A DNA stretch of 64,000 bases from Ignavibacteriales bacterium (GTDB lineage Bacteria > Bacteroidota > Ignavibacteria > Ignavibacteriales > Melioribacteraceae): the NCBI GenBank assembly GCA_020635275.1, contig JACKAA010000001.1, positions 682,001 to 746,000 on the forward strand, read 5' to 3'. The notes under the pieces are model-generated. The model was not told the DNA's origin. It was given only the letters and a program-made list of their open reading frames with translations, and ran no database searches. Made by a program: the position numbers and the translations under genes. Of this stretch, positions 46,288 through 55,293 are shown piece by piece. Numbering within the stretch: position 1 is the stretch's first letter; the number at the start of each line of letters is the position of its first letter.

Positions 46288-48591
46288 ATGAACAATTCTA
46301 AACCTTCATTTATAGATGCTTTTCTTTTCACAGACGAATGGAATGATTTTAACAATAGAAATTCTTTAATCTTTTGGGGAACTTCAGATGAAGGAACTGT
46401 TAAATTAATTTTCAAAAATAAACCAGTATTTTTCGTTGATCATTCTGCACAAAATTTTAATCTGCAATTTTCACATCTACGCAAACAAACTAAGCTAAAA
46501 TCATTTTCGCTAAAGCCGGTTGATGCAATTTATTTTAATACTCAAGATGAATTATTAAGAGCAGAAGAAAATTTACTTTCACAAAATATTAAAACTTATG
46601 AAAGTGATGTAATTCCAACCAAAAGATTTTTAATGGAAAAAGGAATAAATGCTCAGGTTAAAATTGAAGGAAAATTTTCTAAACAAGAAAATGCTTTAGT
46701 TTTTCATAATCCTAAAATTAGTCCAACCAATTTTACTCCGAATTTAAAAATTGCATCGATAGATATTGAAACAAATGTTAAGGATAATTCACTTTACTCT
46801 TATGCAATTCATCTAACTCAAAATGGAAATGAACACAAAATTGTTAGGGTTTTGGGGGATGAAAACAAACAATTAAGTGATTTTGTTTTTCAGCATGAAT
46901 TTGAAAAAATAATATTAGAAAATTTCATTTCTGATATTCAAAAATTTGATCCCGACATAATTATTGGCTGGAATGTTCTTGGATTCGATTTAACAATTTT
47001 GGAAGAGCGTGCAAAAGTAAGAAATGTAAAATTCACAATAGGAAGAGATAATTCAATTTCTAAAATAACTCAACGTAATGCTGGGCGTTACTTTGTCAGA
47101 ATTAGCGGAAGAATTGTTCTAGACGGACCAATGACTTTACGTTCCGCGTTTTACAATTTTGAAGATTTCAAATTAGAAACTGTTGCTCAAGAATTGCTTG
47201 GAACCGGAAAGACAATTGAAAGCGACCAAGACAAAGTGAAACAAATAAATTATTTGTTTGAAAATGATAAATTAAAATTTGCAGAATATAATTTAACCGA
47301 CTGCATTTTAGTTTCTGAAATTTTTGCGAAAGTTGGAATTATTGATCAGCTGATTACAAGAAGTAAATTATCCGGATTGTTTTTAGATCAGCTTGGACAA
47401 ATGACTGCGGCGTTTGATCATTTTTATTTACCTAAGTTTCACAAAGCGGGATTTGTTGCACCAAATGTTAAAGATATTTATTCAACACAGCATTCAGCCG
47501 GCGGATATGTTTTTGATCCCAAACCCGGATTGTATGAAAATGTTTTTGTTCTCGATTTCAAAAGTCTATATCCCTCAATTATTCAAACATTTAAAATTGA
47601 TCCCCTTTCAAGATTATTGTCAAATGAAAATCCCTTGCAAACACCCGTTAATATTAAGTTTTCCCGCACACATCATATTTTGCCCAATTTCATAAACGAA
47701 TTAATGGAGCATCGGGAAACTGCAAAAAAAAATAATGATAAAAATCTTTCTCAGGCAATTAAAATTTTGATGAACAGTTTTTATGGAGTTATGGGTTCTT
47801 ACGGCTGCAGATTTTATCATCCTAATTTGCCCGATGCAATTACCGGTACCGGACAATGGCTTCTTCAACAAAGTAAAATGTTTTTAGAAAAAGATGATGT
47901 AAAAGTTATTTACGGAGATACAGATTCATTATTTGTTCATGTTACTTCTAAATTTGAAGACGCAGATAAAATTGGAAATTCAATTGCAGAAAATCTTAAC
48001 AATTATTGGAATAAAAGAATTAAAAAAGAATTCAATTTGGAATCGCATTTAGAAATTGAGTACGAAAAATATTACTCAAAATTAGTTTTAACATCCATGC
48101 GCGGAAGAGAAGGCGGAGCTAAAAAACGTTATGCCGGCTTAATATCTAAGGATAAAATAGAATTTGTCGGAATGGAATTCGTCCGTTCTGATTGGACGAA
48201 ACTTGCAAAGAATTTTCAATATGAATTATATTTTAAGATTTTTAATGAAGAAGATTATGAAAATTGGATTAGAAATTTTGTAAATGATTTACTATCGGGA
48301 AGTTATAATTCTGATCTAGTTTATAAAAAAAGATTGAGAAAAAGTTCTGAGGCTTATACCAAAACTCAGCCGCCGCACGTTAAGGCAGCAAGAATGATTA
48401 ATCAAAAACGCGGAACTGTAAACTATTTTATCACTAAACGCGGACCAATTCCAACAGAATTAAATCCCAAAGATTTTGATTACCAGCATTATATCGAAAA
48501 ACAAATAAAGCCAATTACAGACTCAGTTTTAATGTTATTTGGAAAATCTTTTCATTCAATTGTAAATGCAAAACAGTTAGATTTGTTTTAG
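46288..48591 (+). CDS. polB: Family-B DNA polymerase (DNA polymerase II type)
   Basis: A 767-residue polymerase with an N-terminal domain, a 3'-5' exonuclease domain (DIET with Asp159 and Glu161, GFDLTIL, YNLTDC), and palm/finger motifs A (DFKSLYPS, Asp423), B (KILMNSFYGVMG) and C (YGDTDS, Asp544 and Asp546). All catalytic carboxylates are present, so it should be active and proofreading. In bacteria this type works in damage tolerance and replication restart. Its spacing to neighbours suggests its own transcription unit. Confidence 0.93.
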   Translation: MNNSKPSFIDAFLFTDEWNDFNNRNSLIFWGTSDEGTVKLIFKNKPVFFVDHSAQNFNLQFSHLRKQTKLKSFSLKPVDAIYFNTQDELLRAEENLLSQNIKTYESDVIPTKRFLMEKGINAQVKIEGKFSKQENALVFHNPKISPTNFTPNLKIASIDIETNVKDNSLYSYAIHLTQNGNEHKIVRVLGDENKQLSDFVFQHEFEKIILENFISDIQKFDPDIIIGWNVLGFDLTILEERAKVRNVKFTIGRDNSISKITQRNAGRYFVRISGRIVLDGPMTLRSAFYNFEDFKLETVAQELLGTGKTIESDQDKVKQINYLFENDKLKFAEYNLTDCILVSEIFAKVGIIDQLITRSKLSGLFLDQLGQMTAAFDHFYLPKFHKAGFVAPNVKDIYSTQHSAGGYVFDPKPGLYENVFVLDFKSLYPSIIQTFKIDPLSRLLSNENPLQTPVNIKFSRTHHILPNFINELMEHRETAKKNNDKNLSQAIKILMNSFYGVMGSYGCRFYHPNLPDAITGTGQWLLQQSKMFLEKDDVKVIYGDTDSLFVHVTSKFEDADKIGNSIAENLNNYWNKRIKKEFNLESHLEIEYEKYYSKLVLTSMRGREGGAKKRYAGLISKDKIEFVGMEFVRSDWTKLAKNFQYELYFKIFNEEDYENWIRNFVNDLLSGSYNSDLVYKKRLRKSSEAYTKTQPPHVKAARMINQKRGTVNYFITKRGPIPTELNPKDFDYQHYIEKQIKPITDSVLMLFGKSFHSIVNAKQLDLF

Positions 48592-48777
48592 ATATTTAAA
48601 AATAGAGTAAAAGTTGATAAATATATTCTAATTGTAAATTGAATTACTATTATATATGTTGATTTTCAAATTTACTGAATTGTTGTATTTAAGTAATTAT
48701 TACATTTTATTGTTACTTATAATTATAGAAATAAATTTTGAGTTTTTATTATTTATTAAATTAAACAAGGAGTTATA

Positions 48778-49104
48778 ATGTCAGAAGCAAAAGGTTTGAA
48801 GAAACCAGTTAAATTAAAAAGTGAACTAGCTAGTTTTTTGGGTGCTGAAGAACTTCCAAGAACTGAAATCACTCAAAAATTATGGGATTATATTAAAGCT
48901 AATAAGCTTCAAACAAAAACTGTAAACGGAAAACCTGAAAATGCAGGAAAATTTATTGTAGCTGATGCTAAATTGCTTCCTATTTTCAAAAAAACAAAGT
49001 CAAAAAGTAAATCAGGCAAATTAACTGATCTAACAAATCTTAAAGAAGGTCAAACAATTGACATGATGCAAATGGCTTCAGTTGTCAGTGCGAATATTGA
49101 ATAA
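48778..49104 (+). CDS. SWIB/MDM2-domain protein
   Basis: A 108-residue protein behind an AAGGAG site. Residues about 18-95 match the SWIB fold (SELASFLGAEELPRTEITQKLW, YIKANKLQ, ILPIFKK-like LLPIFKK). SWIB domains occur in eukaryotic chromatin remodelers and in Chlamydia and some other bacteria, where they may bind DNA topoisomerase or nucleoid proteins. The N- and C-terminal tails are lysine-rich. It has its own upstream gap of 186 AT-rich bases and a strong terminator. Confidence 0.85.
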   Translation: MSEAKGLKKPVKLKSELASFLGAEELPRTEITQKLWDYIKANKLQTKTVNGKPENAGKFIVADAKLLPIFKKTKSKSKSGKLTDLTNLKEGQTIDMMQMASVVSANIE

Positions 49105-49132
49105 GCTTTGTAATAGTTTTACTTTATAAATT

Positions 49133-49167
49133 AAACAATGCTTGTGCTTGCAAGCATTGTTTCCTTT
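49133..49167 (+). terminator. Terminator after the SWIB gene
   Basis: A perfect 12-bp stem, AAACAATGCTTG (49133-49144) with CAAGCATTGTTT (49151-49162), a six-base loop and a short pyrimidine-rich tail. It lies about 30 bases after the stop codon and reads symmetrically, so it may also stop opposing transcription. Confidence 0.8.
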
Positions 49168-49322
49168 CATTCAAACAATTTATTATCTAAAATTCTTTTA
49201 ATATTCAAATTTTATTACTACTATATTTATAATACATTAAGTATTATTTTGTATTAGGGAGTAATTAGTTTGTGCTCTTTTTTATTTCAATTAAAGTGCT
49301 TTAATTAAAATGGAATAGATAA

Positions 49323-49727
49323 ATGAATAATATTAAAACAATTTTACTTTCTACAATCTGGATAAGTATTTCTGAGTTTTTCAGAAATGAAATTTTAGCA
49401 AAGTCTTATTGGGTTGATCATTATAATAAACTTGGATTAGTTTTTCCATCCGAACCAATCAATGGTGCAGTTTGGGGAATTTGGTCACTCTGTTTTGCAA
49501 TTGGAATTTTCATTATTTCAAAAAAGTTTACTTTTATTCAAACAATTTTGCTTTCATGGTTTATAGGATTTGTTTTAATGTGGCTCGTTGTTGGAAATAT
49601 GGGAGTTTTACCTTTTAGTATTTTATTTATTGCTGTTCCATTAAGTTTATTGGAAGTTTTTATTGCTGTTTTTATAATTGATAAATTAAAAACTAAAGAA
49701 AAAAAATGGCCTACAACGAAAAATTAG
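49323..49727 (+). CDS. Four-helix membrane protein of unknown function
   Basis: A 134-residue protein with hydrophobic helices at about 5-22, 48-66, 72-92 and 96-120. An RNEILAKSYW motif follows the first helix. It overlaps the TfoX-like gene by 22 bases, so both are probably translated from one message. The start is preceded by no strong ribosome site. No family is recognised. Confidence 0.65.
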   Translation: MNNIKTILLSTIWISISEFFRNEILAKSYWVDHYNKLGLVFPSEPINGAVWGIWSLCFAIGIFIISKKFTFIQTILLSWFIGFVLMWLVVGNMGVLPFSILFIAVPLSLLEVFIAVFIIDKLKTKEKKWPTTKN

Positions 49728-50041
49728 CTGAGAAAATCAGAAATACACTTTCTGAAATTCCAAATGTTGAAGAAAAGAAAATGTTCGGAGGTTTAGCTTT
49801 TTTGGTAAATGATAAAATGTGCATTAATGTTAGCGGAGATAAATTAATGTGCAGATTTGATCCTAAATTAGAAGATAAAATTTCTAAGAAAAAAGGTTAT
49901 CAAAAAGTAATAATGAAAGGAAGAATCTTTAAAGGATATTGCTATGTTGAACCTGAAGGTTTTAAATCCAAAAAAGATTTCGAATTTTGGGTAAACTTGT
50001 GTTTAGATTTTAACAATGAAGCTAAATCTTCTAAAAAATAA
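49706..50041 (+). CDS. TfoX N-terminal-domain protein
   Basis: A 111-residue stand-alone TfoX_N domain: KKMFGGLAFLVNDKM, CRFDPKLEDKI and KGYCYVEPEGFKSKKDFEFW are the family signature. Full-length TfoX/Sxy controls competence in gamma-proteobacteria. Short forms like this are common and of unknown role. It overlaps the preceding membrane-protein gene by 22 bases. A paralogue lies at 63041. Confidence 0.82.
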   Translation: MAYNEKLAEKIRNTLSEIPNVEEKKMFGGLAFLVNDKMCINVSGDKLMCRFDPKLEDKISKKKGYQKVIMKGRIFKGYCYVEPEGFKSKKDFEFWVNLCLDFNNEAKSSKK

Positions 50042-50050
50042 TGTTAAACC

Positions 50051-50121
50051 TTGTCATTCCCGAATGTTTTTATCGGGAATCTAGTATTATTATTCTGGAT
50101 TCCCACTTTCATGGAATGAAA
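50051..50121. repeat. TGTCATTCCCG-type palindromic repeat
   Basis: About 70 bases. The left arm TTGTCATTCCCGA forms a hairpin with CGGGAAT across an ATGTTTTTAT loop, then a second pair GATTCCC/GGAATG closes with GGAATGAA, a mutated version of the usual GAATGACA end. It is the same element as at 59586 and 57789, and it stands between a TfoX-like and a DUF1801 gene. Confidence 0.75.
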
Positions 50122-50151
50122 CAATTAACATTTATAAATAAATGACTAATC

Positions 50152-50580
50152 ATGAAAAAACTTAAAATTATTTCTAATCCTGATGTAAAAGAAAAATTTA
50201 AAAAATATCCTAAGCACATCAGACCCAAAATAAATCATCTCAGAAAATTAATTCTTGATGTTGCAAATTTTGATGAATCAATTACCGAAATTGAAGAAAC
50301 TTTAAAATGGAGCGAGCCAAGTTACATTACAAAAAATGGCAGTACTTTAAGAATTGATTGGAAACTGAAAAATCCTGATCAATACGCAATGTACTTTAAA
50401 TGTACAAGTAAATTGGTACCAACTTTTAAAGAAGTTTTTGGCGATTTGTTTAAGTACGAAAATACTAGAGCAATACTGTTTGATTTGGATGAAAAAATTC
50501 CTGAAGATGAATTAAAAATTTGTATTTCTCTTACACTAAATTATCACAAAGTAAAAAATCTCCCCAAATTGGGATTATAG
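50152..50580 (+). CDS. DUF1801 protein
   Basis: A 142-residue protein with the DUF1801 pattern (HLRKLILDV, EIEETLKWSEPSYITK, YAMYFKCTSKL, ILFDLDEKIPEDEL). The fold is YdhG-like and the function is unknown. A decayed duplicate of its middle part lies 200 bases downstream (50787-50906). Confidence 0.8.
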   Translation: MKKLKIISNPDVKEKFKKYPKHIRPKINHLRKLILDVANFDESITEIEETLKWSEPSYITKNGSTLRIDWKLKNPDQYAMYFKCTSKLVPTFKEVFGDLFKYENTRAILFDLDEKIPEDELKICISLTLNYHKVKNLPKLGL

Positions 50581-50786
50581 AATCTAAATTACTTAATTTG
50601 TTATTAATACTTCAACTTCTCTCAGTTTAAACTCATTCGAAACATATTTTACTTGACCAACGTGGCACTTTGGAGAACTAGTATAATTGTTCTGAGTTCC
50701 AAATTTTGTGGGAACGATGACACAACAATCTAAAACTAAATCATCTTAGAAATTTAAATTTATATGTTAATAATTCAAATTGGTAA
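50581..50786. other. Non-coding stretch with a decayed palindrome
   Basis: This is the first part of a gap of about 465 bases before 51046. It holds a degraded hairpin, GAGTTCC/GGAAC (about 50695-50715), followed by GATGACAC, which resembles worn copies of the TGTCATTCCCG family. No ORF was found here. Confidence 0.4.
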
Positions 50787-50906
50787 ATAACTGAAATTGA
50801 AGAACCATTAAAATGGAACAAGCCAAGTTAAATCACAAAAAATGGAAGCATTTTAAGAAATGACTGGAAAGCAAAAAATCTTCAAGTACTCAGAGAAGAT
50901 AAATAG
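50787..50906 (+). pseudogene. Decayed duplicate of the DUF1801 gene
   Basis: Bases 50787 onward align without gaps to 50281 onward in the intact DUF1801 gene (GAAATTGAAGAA, AAAATGG, GCCAAGTTA, ACAAAAAATGG, TTTAAGAA). A Tyr codon has become TAA inside the aligned part, and the similarity fades after about 120 bases. It is a relic of a tandem duplication and has no start codon. Confidence 0.7.
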
Positions 50907-51045
50907 ATAAATACAACATTTTGAAAAACTAAAGATTAAGTTAACACCTATTTTACACCCAAAAAATGAAATAAATTTTATCATGTTCGAATTTGATAAA
51001 TTTTGTGTAAAGTTATAAATGTAAAAAGTTAATTAAGGTAAAAAC

Positions 51046-51498
51046 ATGAAAAATTTCAGCAATAATAAAAGAACAGATAGAAAGAAAGATTTCGGTAAAA
51101 GACAAGGAAGAGATTCTGAAAGACCAATGATGCACAAAGCTACATGTGATCATTGCGGCAGAGATTGTGAGGTACCTTTTAAGCCTACAAGTGGTAAGCC
51201 AATTTATTGCAGTAGCTGTTTTGATAAACATCAAAATAAAGATCAAAAAAAATATGGCTCTGAAAGAGATGATAGAAGATTTAATAGTAGCGAGAATAGA
51301 AGAAGAGGAAGTGATAATGAAAAAGGCACAAATCAATTAGGAAAAGAAATTGCGCAGTTAAATAAAAAACTTGATAGAATTTTGGAAATTTTAAATAGTG
51401 AATTATACGATGAATCTTATGATGATTTTGAAGAAAAGGAATATTCTCCGAAACTTGAAAAAAAACCGAAAAAGAGAACAACAAAAAAAAGCAAATAA
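51046..51498 (+). CDS. Zinc-ribbon protein with basic tails
   Basis: A 150-residue, very charged protein. A CxxC-x17-CxxC zinc ribbon is formed by Cys34/Cys37 and Cys55/Cys58, with an extra Cys41 and SGKPIYC before the second knuckle. A helix that may form a coiled coil follows (about 98-121, QLNKKLDRILEILN), then an acidic patch and a lysine-rich end (KKPKKRTTKKSK). The N-terminus is also Lys/Arg-rich. It looks like a nucleic-acid-binding or ribosome-associated protein. Similar CxxC-ribbon proteins are common in environmental bacteria and uncharacterised. Confidence 0.75.
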   Translation: MKNFSNNKRTDRKKDFGKRQGRDSERPMMHKATCDHCGRDCEVPFKPTSGKPIYCSSCFDKHQNKDQKKYGSERDDRRFNSSENRRRGSDNEKGTNQLGKEIAQLNKKLDRILEILNSELYDESYDDFEEKEYSPKLEKKPKKRTTKKSK

Positions 51499-51598
51499 TA
51501 ATATAAATTGAAGTATTATTAAGGTCAGTAAATTTATTTATTGAATTTTAAATTTCTAATATTCTTTTTAATAATTAAATCTAAATTCAAACTGCAGA

Positions 51599-52561
51599 TT
51601 AATTAAACCTATTTCTATAATCAACTGGAGACATTCCGGCAAATTTCTTAAAAACATCTCTAAATGATTTGCTGTCGGTATAACCAACATCATACATAAT
51701 TTCTGAAACTGTTTTTCTTCCCTTTTCTAATTCAACTTTTGCCGCTTCAACTTTTACTCTTTGAATATATTCAATAATTGTATTGGTTGTAGCTTTTTTA
51801 AATCTGCGTTCAAAAGTTCTTCTGCCTAAATTAAATCTTTCAGCTAATTCATCAACTGTAAGTTTCTCCGTAAAATTTTCTTCAATGTAATTTTGTGCAG
51901 AAAGTATTAAACCATCTTTATGTTCTTTTTGTCCCTTAAAAATTCTAAATGGCAGTTGAGTTGATTTATCAATATCTAAAAGAAAAAATTTGGATGCCAT
52001 TATTGCCATTTCTTTGCTTGTGTATTTTTCAACTAAGTATAAAAGTAAATTCCAGTAAGAAGTTGCACCACCGCTTGTGTAAATTCCATTTTGATCAGTT
52101 ATAATTTTATCCTCAGCAAATTTTACTTCGGGAAACATTTCTCTAAATTGATTTGCAAAAAGCCAATGAGTTGAACACTGCTTGCCATTTAACAATCCCG
52201 TTGAAGCTAATAAAAAAGCTCCCACACATAAGCTTGCAATCTCTGCACCTCCCCTATGCTGTTTTTGAATGAAGGGAATAAAATCTTTATTTAATTCAAT
52301 GGCAGATCTAATATCTCCGCTTATAGCAGGAATTATTACCAAATCGGCTTGTGCAAATTTTTCAATAATATTATTAGTGTGAATTGTAACTGATCCAAAA
52401 TTTAATGTAACTTCTTGGGTAAGTCCTACTAATTCAAAATTAAAAAAAGGTTCCTGACCGGCTTCTTTGAAGAAATTATTAATTGCAAAAAACATATATT
52501 GCGGATCAACTATTGCTGCTGGTATTGCAGTTTGCGGAACTAAAATAATTACTTTTTTCAT
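51599..52561 (-). CDS. GlxA-type AraC-family regulator with DJ-1/PfpI-like domain
   Basis: A 320-residue protein. The N-terminal DJ-1/PfpI-like sensor domain (about 1-185) has the LCVGAFLLASTG nucleophile-elbow region and a THW motif. The C-terminal AraC helix-turn-helix pair (about 215-320) has LTVDELAERFNLGRRTFERRFKK and VSEIMYDVGYTDSKSFRDVFKKFAG. The domain order is that of GlxA regulators. It is the only minus-strand gene in the array and is divergent from the RibD-C/DHFR-like gene at 52756, so it may control the following genes. This is an inference. Confidence 0.88.
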   Translation of the reverse strand: MKKVIILVPQTAIPAAIVDPQYMFFAINNFFKEAGQEPFFNFELVGLTQEVTLNFGSVTIHTNNIIEKFAQADLVIIPAISGDIRSAIELNKDFIPFIQKQHRGGAEIASLCVGAFLLASTGLLNGKQCSTHWLFANQFREMFPEVKFAEDKIITDQNGIYTSGGATSYWNLLLYLVEKYTSKEMAIMASKFFLLDIDKSTQLPFRIFKGQKEHKDGLILSAQNYIEENFTEKLTVDELAERFNLGRRTFERRFKKATTNTIIEYIQRVKVEAAKVELEKGRKTVSEIMYDVGYTDSKSFRDVFKKFAGMSPVDYRNRFN

Positions 52562-52755
52562 GGTGAAAATGTATAAAATGGATTTGTCGTAATCAACCCG
52601 TAAGTTTGGCGTAATTACATATTAGAAAAAGACAAATTATCTGTTATATTTGGTTAAGATTTTTAATATTTAGATAAATATGCTTTTTAAGAATTTTGAC
52701 GAACAAATTCCAATATAGTGTAATCATATAAATATAAATTCACTTTGGAGAAATT

Positions 52756-53403
52756 ATGCAAAAATTAAGAGTAGAAAGCTTCACAATATCTATTGATGGA
52801 TTTGGTGCCGGTCCAAATCAAAGTCTTGAAAATCCTCTTGGCGTTGGCGGACCAAATCTGCATAAATGGTTTGTTCCAACAAAAACATTTCAAAAAAATG
52901 TACTGGGAAATGATGGGGGCACAACCGGCATTGATAATGAATTTGCTGAAAGAGGATTTAACAATATCGGGGCATGGATTTTAGGCAGAAATATGTTTTC
53001 CCCAACTCGCGGACCTTGGCTCGATGAGAATTGGAAAGGCTGGTGGGGAGATAATCCACCTTACCAAGTGCCCGTTTACATTTTAACAAATCACCCACGC
53101 AAATCAATTGAAATGAAAGGCGGAACAACTTTTCATTTTATAACTGATGGAATTCATTCTGCACTTAAAAAAGCTTTTGATTCAGCAAATGGGAAAGATG
53201 TTAGAATTGGCGGTGGTGTAAATGTTATTCAGCAATATTTAAATGATAAGTTAATTGATGAAATGCACATTGTGGTTTCACCAATTTTTCTTGGCGACGG
53301 AGAAAATCTTTTTTCGGGAATAAATTTGCTTGATTTAGGATATAATATTTCAGAAAAAATATCAACAGAAAATGCGACACATTTAATTATTAAAAAAAAT
53401 TAG
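52756..53403 (+). CDS. RibD C-terminal/dihydrofolate reductase-like protein
   Basis: A 215-residue reductase-fold protein: VESFTISIDGFGAG at the N-terminus, WILGRNMF, VRIGGGVNVIQQYLNDKLIDEMHIVVSPIFLGDGENLF, the hallmark of stand-alone RibD_C proteins (YwjB-like). It probably binds NADPH and a pterin or pyrimidine-like substrate, but the activity is unknown. A GGAG site precedes the ATG. Two related genes lie at 57181 and 58370. Confidence 0.85.
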   Translation: MQKLRVESFTISIDGFGAGPNQSLENPLGVGGPNLHKWFVPTKTFQKNVLGNDGGTTGIDNEFAERGFNNIGAWILGRNMFSPTRGPWLDENWKGWWGDNPPYQVPVYILTNHPRKSIEMKGGTTFHFITDGIHSALKKAFDSANGKDVRIGGGVNVIQQYLNDKLIDEMHIVVSPIFLGDGENLFSGINLLDLGYNISEKISTENATHLIIKKN

Positions 53404-53414
53404 AAAGGTAAATT

Positions 53415-53840
53415 ATGTTAACAGTAAATCCATATTTAAATTTTAACGGAAACACAGAAGAAGCATTCAATTTTTACAAATCGGTTTTTGGCGGTGAATT
53501 TTTAAATGTATCTAAATTTAAAGATGTTCCCGGTCAGGAAATTCCGGAAGAAGCAAAAGATCAAATTATGCACATTGCACTTCCTATTGCACCAAATGTT
53601 ATTTTAATGGGAACTGACGCTCCCGAATGCATGGGCTTCAAACTTGCTGAAGGCAACAATGTTCATCTTTCTATTCAGGCTGAAAGTAAAGAAGAAGCTG
53701 ACAGATTATTTAATGGTTTATCTAAAGACGGCAATGTAATTATGCCAATGGCTGATCAATTTTGGGGAGATTATTACGGTAATTTTAAAGATAAATTCGG
53801 CATTAACTGGATGATTGCTTTTTCAAAAGGTCAACAGTAA
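53415..53840 (+). CDS. VOC-superfamily (PhnB-like) protein
   Basis: A 141-residue protein with PYLNFNGNTEEAFNFYKSVFGGEF, GTDAPECMGF and NVHLSIQAESKEEADRLFNGLSKDG, matching the PhnB-like glyoxalase/bleomycin-resistance subfamily. AAAGG precedes the ATG, 11 bases after the RibD-like gene. Functions range from resistance to degradation enzymes. None can be assigned here. Confidence 0.85.
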   Translation: MLTVNPYLNFNGNTEEAFNFYKSVFGGEFLNVSKFKDVPGQEIPEEAKDQIMHIALPIAPNVILMGTDAPECMGFKLAEGNNVHLSIQAESKEEADRLFNGLSKDGNVIMPMADQFWGDYYGNFKDKFGINWMIAFSKGQQ

Positions 53841-53877
53841 TTAGTAATATTTTTAATTCAATAAAGTTATAATTATC

Positions 53878-53912
53878 ATTTCTCACCAGATGGTTTTTAT
53901 CCTGTGAGAAAT
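53878..53912. repeat. ATTTCTCAC/GTGAGAAAT hairpin
   Basis: A 9-bp perfect stem (53878-53886 with 53904-53912) around a 17-base loop which can itself pair further. It sits 14 bases before the SRPBCC start. It may be a dispersed repeat, a weak terminator for the upstream genes, or a control element for the next gene. No second copy was seen. Confidence 0.5.
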
Positions 53913-53926
53913 CTTAAGACAAAAAT

Positions 53927-54385
53927 ATGGAAATATTAAACACAACACCTGATCGGGAAATTACAGTTCAAAGAATTTTAAACTTCCCTATTGAATTAGT
54001 TTACAAAGCTTTTGAGGAACCAAATCACTTAAAAAATTGGTGGGGACCAAAAGGATTTACAAATACATTTCACACATTTGAATTTATGCCCGGCGGTAAA
54101 TGGATTTTTACAATGCACGGTCCAGACAAAGGGAATTACAAGAATGAATGTAATTTTATAATTGTTGAAAAAAATAAACTTCTCGTTTGGGATCATTATG
54201 TAAATCCCAAATTTTATGTAATAGTTCAGTTCAAAGAAATTGCAAAATCCAAAACTGAACTAACATTTAAGCAATTATTTGATTCAGTTGAGCTGCGCGA
54301 CAAAATAAAAAAATATACAAAAGGCAAAAACGAAGAAAACTTTGACAGACTTGAAAATGAATTAAGCAAAATGAAAGGTAAATAA
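53927..54385 (+). CDS. SRPBCC/AHSA1-family protein
   Basis: A 152-residue protein. REITVQRILNFPIELVYKAFEEPNHLKNWWGPKGF and HTFEFMPGGKWIFTMHGPDG-type segments are typical of the AHSA1 C-terminal-like SRPBCC fold, which forms a deep hydrophobic pocket for lipids, hormones or xenobiotics. The ligand is unknown. The ATG at 54387 of the next gene is one base after its stop. Confidence 0.85.
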   Translation: MEILNTTPDREITVQRILNFPIELVYKAFEEPNHLKNWWGPKGFTNTFHTFEFMPGGKWIFTMHGPDKGNYKNECNFIIVEKNKLLVWDHYVNPKFYVIVQFKEIAKSKTELTFKQLFDSVELRDKIKKYTKGKNEENFDRLENELSKMKGK

Positions 54386-54386
54386 A

Positions 54387-55286
54387 ATGAAAACAATTAT
54401 GCCCAATTTATGGTTTGATAAAAATGCTGAAGAAGCAGTAAACTTTTACACTTCTCTTTTCTCAAATTCAAAAATTGGTTCAATATCGCGATTCGAGAAA
54501 GAAGGTTTTGAACATCACCAAATGCCGGAAGGCACAGTAATGACAATGGAATTTGAAATAGAAGGTAAAAAATTTCTTGCTTTAAACGGCGGACCAATTT
54601 TCAAATTTAATGAATCAGTTTCATTTTTTGTTTATTGCGAATCAGAAACTGAAATAGAAAATCTTTATAAAACATTATCGGAAGGCGGAAGCGTAAATAT
54701 GCCTTTAGATAAATATGACTGGAGCGAAAAATATGCTTGGGTAAAAGATAAATTCGGAATTTCGTGGCAGCTTGATATTACAAATATGAATACTCCAGAT
54801 AAAATTGTACCGGCATTATTATTTGTAAATGATAAATTCTCAATGGTAAAACATGCTGTAAATCATTACACAAATATTTTTCCCAAATCAAAAGTAATTT
54901 TTGAAGCTCCAAATCTCCCGATGGAAAATATTCCAGGAGAAACTTTAGCATTCGCACAATTTTCACTTAACGGAAATTTATTTAATGCAATGAGCGGACA
55001 AGGTGAACATAATTTTGATTTTAACGAAGCTGTATCGTTTATTATCCAATGTGATTCTCAAGATGAAGTAAATTATTATTGGGAGAAGTTAACTGAAGGT
55101 GGAACGGAAAGTATGTGCGGTTGGCTTAAAGATAAATTTAGAATTTCGTGGCAAGTGGTTCCAGCAGAAATGTTTAAATATATTAACGGTCCCGATAAAG
55201 CTAAAAGTCGTCGAGCAATGAATGCAATGTTCCAAATGAAAAAACTGGATATAGAATTATTTAAAAAAGCTTATGAAGGAAATTAG
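54387..55286 (+). CDS. Two-domain PhnB-like VOC protein
   Basis: A 299-residue protein consisting of two fused PhnB-like VOC domains, about 1-130 and about 140-299. The N-terminal parts of each repeat NLWFDKNAEEAVNFYTSLF and LLFVNDKFSMVKHAVNHYTNIF, and each has a KDKFxISWQ end. Such fused VOC proteins are common in Bacteroidota and most have no known substrate. It starts one base after the preceding SRPBCC gene, implying coupled translation. Confidence 0.86.
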   Translation: MKTIMPNLWFDKNAEEAVNFYTSLFSNSKIGSISRFEKEGFEHHQMPEGTVMTMEFEIEGKKFLALNGGPIFKFNESVSFFVYCESETEIENLYKTLSEGGSVNMPLDKYDWSEKYAWVKDKFGISWQLDITNMNTPDKIVPALLFVNDKFSMVKHAVNHYTNIFPKSKVIFEAPNLPMENIPGETLAFAQFSLNGNLFNAMSGQGEHNFDFNEAVSFIIQCDSQDEVNYYWEKLTEGGTESMCGWLKDKFRISWQVVPAEMFKYINGPDKAKSRRAMNAMFQMKKLDIELFKKAYEGN

Positions 55287-55293
55287 TTCTTAT

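Noticed and set aside
48592..48777. Possible regulatory leader before the SWIB gene
   Set aside because: It is AT-rich with a TATAAT-like hexamer near 48719, but no -35 partner, small ORF or stable hairpin was found.
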